DNA of 7,356 bases from assembly GCA_900548955.1 (NCBI GenBank), contig URMQ01000075.1, positions 1-7,356 on the forward strand, in the 5' to 3' direction. Under the pieces are notes generated by a model. It was not told the DNA's origin and did no database searches. It saw only the letters and a program-made list of their open reading frames with translations. This document shows positions 6,364-7,356 of the stretch, piece by piece. The position numbers and the translations under genes are program-made. Numbering within the stretch: the first letter of the stretch is position 1; every line of letters starts with the position of its first letter. Source of the stretch: an uncultured Eggerthella sp. (GTDB taxonomy: Bacteria > Actinomycetota > Coriobacteriia > Coriobacteriales > Eggerthellaceae).

Positions 6364-6402
6364 CTTAGGCTATCGCGATCATAAAAGTCGTGGTAGCCTA
6401 AG
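6364..6402 (+). other. Long intercistronic stem-loop between permease and reductase genes
   Basis: CTTAGGCTA (6364-6372) pairs perfectly with TAGCCTAAG (6394-6402). The stem continues inward for seven more pairs with three G-U pairs (6373-6379 with 6387-6393), giving 16 bp with a CATAAAA loop. The G-U pairs hold only in plus-strand RNA, so it is likely an RNA structure. No T-run follows, so mRNA stabilisation or factor-aided termination is more likely than simple intrinsic termination. Confidence 0.65.
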
Positions 6403-6449
6403 GCAATCTTTCAAAACGCCTTATCAACTACCAATGTAAGGAATTACGT

Positions 6450-7356
6450 ATGAGCGATATTAAAACCATTTGGGTAACAGGCTCAAAGGGCTTCATCGGT
6501 GGCGAATTGGTTCGACGCCTGCAAAGTTTAGGCGGCTACCGTGTAGTTGGAACGGATACTGAACTGAGCGTTACTGATGCGGAACGTCTCCAGGCATTTG
6601 CGCTTGAATTACAGCCTGATGTCATCATCAATTCTGCAGGTATTTCTCGCGGCGCTACCGGAATAAGCAACCGTATCAAAGCCTACGAAACAAACGCGAT
6701 CGGCGCTATGAACGTTGCCATTGCTGCAAACACCGTAGGAGCGCATATGGTTCAGATTTCTACCGACGACGTATATCCTCAGCGCATGGCTGAACCTGCA
6801 AATGAGTTCGATACTCCCCACCCAGAAACTCCCTACGGCAAATCAAAACGTGCAGGCGAAGTTATGGTACGCGATGCAGCACCAGACAATAGCCTTATTG
6901 TTCGATCATCTTGGGTATACAGCATCTACGGTGGCCTTGTTAAGGAGGCTTTCGAATGTATCAAAGGCGGAAAGCCTTTTGAAGCACGCACCGACCAGTA
7001 TGCTTCTCCTACTTCAATTGCTACCTATACCAACTTTATTATTAAAGCAATTGAAAAGCGTGCAACAGGCGTACTGCATGTGACAAGCCGCGGAGTTACT
7101 AACCGCTATGATTTCCTTTCCAAGGTACTTACCACCTGCGGATATGAGCCCCATAAGCTTCTCACTCCAAAAGCTGATTTAGTCAGCTCTGAACAAGTTC
7201 TTTTGGAAAGCTTGATGTTGGAAATGTTCGGAGCCGAACTTCCTACCTGGGAAGAAGATGTTGAACAATATTTTGCCGAGCCTAAGGTTGCAGAAAAAGT
7301 ACCATCATGTAGCCGAAGAAGGTGCGCAGGTTGGCGAACTTGGCCTCGTACTCACC
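6450..7356 (+). CDS. RmlD-like NAD(P)-dependent sugar-nucleotide reductase/epimerase (3' end uncertain)
   Basis: A cytosolic extended short-chain dehydrogenase of the dTDP-4-dehydrorhamnose reductase type. The Rossmann motif TGSKGFIG (10-17) binds NAD(P); STDDVY (104-109) supplies the catalytic Thr/Ser; YGKSK has Tyr129 and Lys133 of the YxxxK pair. RSSWVY (152-157) and DQYASPTS (182-189) are typical of RmlD proteins, and LPTWEEDVEQYF matches the family's C-terminal end. AAGGA (6438-6442) lies 7 bases before the ATG. It may be transcribed with the TRAP genes, 97 bases downstream, across a strong stem-loop. No other rhamnose or surface-sugar gene is in view, so the true substrate is open. After about residue 283 (base 7298) the translation becomes Arg/Trp/Cys-rich and unlike the family, with no stop before the window ends. 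A frameshift at the A5 run, or an overlap with a convergent gene, is suspected. Confidence 0.87.
   Translation, partial: MSDIKTIWVTGSKGFIGGELVRRLQSLGGYRVVGTDTELSVTDAERLQAFALELQPDVIINSAGISRGATGISNRIKAYETNAIGAMNVAIAANTVGAHMVQISTDDVYPQRMAEPANEFDTPHPETPYGKSKRAGEVMVRDAAPDNSLIVRSSWVYSIYGGLVKEAFECIKGGKPFEARTDQYASPTSIATYTNFIIKAIEKRATGVLHVTSRGVTNRYDFLSKVLTTCGYEPHKLLTPKADLVSSEQVLLESLMLEMFGAELPTWEEDVEQYFAEPKVAEKVPSCSRRRCAGWRTWPRTH
7282..7356 (-). CDS. Possible C-terminal end of an unidentified convergent gene
   Basis: On the minus strand a frame enters from beyond the window edge and ends at TAG (7284-7282). It reads GEYEAKFANLRTFFGYMM followed by six more residues. Codons from the edge inward to about 7306 almost all end in C or G, more strongly than nearby genes, which looks like real coding. 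Only 24 residues are visible, so no family can be named. If real, it would overlap the 3' end of the reductase gene tail to tail. Confidence 0.3.
   Translation of the reverse strand, partial: GEYEAKFANLRTFFGYMMVLFLQP

Overview
The window reads as chromosomal DNA of an anaerobic bacterium, probably a low- to mid-GC member of the Coriobacteriia (Eggerthellaceae-like). This is an inference. It rests on a lipobox-bearing solute-binding protein, as expected in a single-membrane Gram-positive, on strong codon bias toward C-ending codons with GTA for valine, and on an acyl-CoA dehydrogenase next to a TAXI-type TRAP transporter. No rRNA or other taxonomic marker is present, so the assignment is weak.

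Layout: bases 1-459 are an AT-rich gene-free leader with several inverted repeats. An acyl-CoA dehydrogenase-family gene (460-1683, +) follows, closed by a very strong intrinsic terminator. A LysR-type regulator gene (1976-2917, -) converges on it and has its own weaker terminator. The regulator is divergent from a TAXI-family lipoprotein (3078-4070, +). The 160-bp divergent region holds a 30-bp near-perfect dyad that covers the predicted -35 of the regulator gene and is centred near -60 of a predicted transporter promoter. Downstream lie a fused DctQM-type TRAP permease (4226-6352, +, GTG start) and an RmlD-like NAD(P)-dependent sugar-nucleotide reductase (6450 to the window end, +).

Functionally, the regulator, binding protein and fused permease form a complete uptake cassette. 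The lipoprotein captures a substrate, probably an organic anion; the permease imports it with a cation gradient; the divergent LysR protein probably senses the substrate or a product. The acyl-CoA dehydrogenase and the reductase are neighbours with no demonstrated link to the transporter.

The most interesting non-coding structure is in the junctions. Three successive hairpins fill the binding-protein/permease gap, just before a GTG start that overlaps an ATG-TGA start-stop. A 16-bp stem with G-U pairs lies between permease and reductase. These look like devices for setting unequal expression along one transcript. The last ~55 bases break the coding style of the reductase and may be the end of a convergent gene or a frameshift. 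No clear new system is visible.
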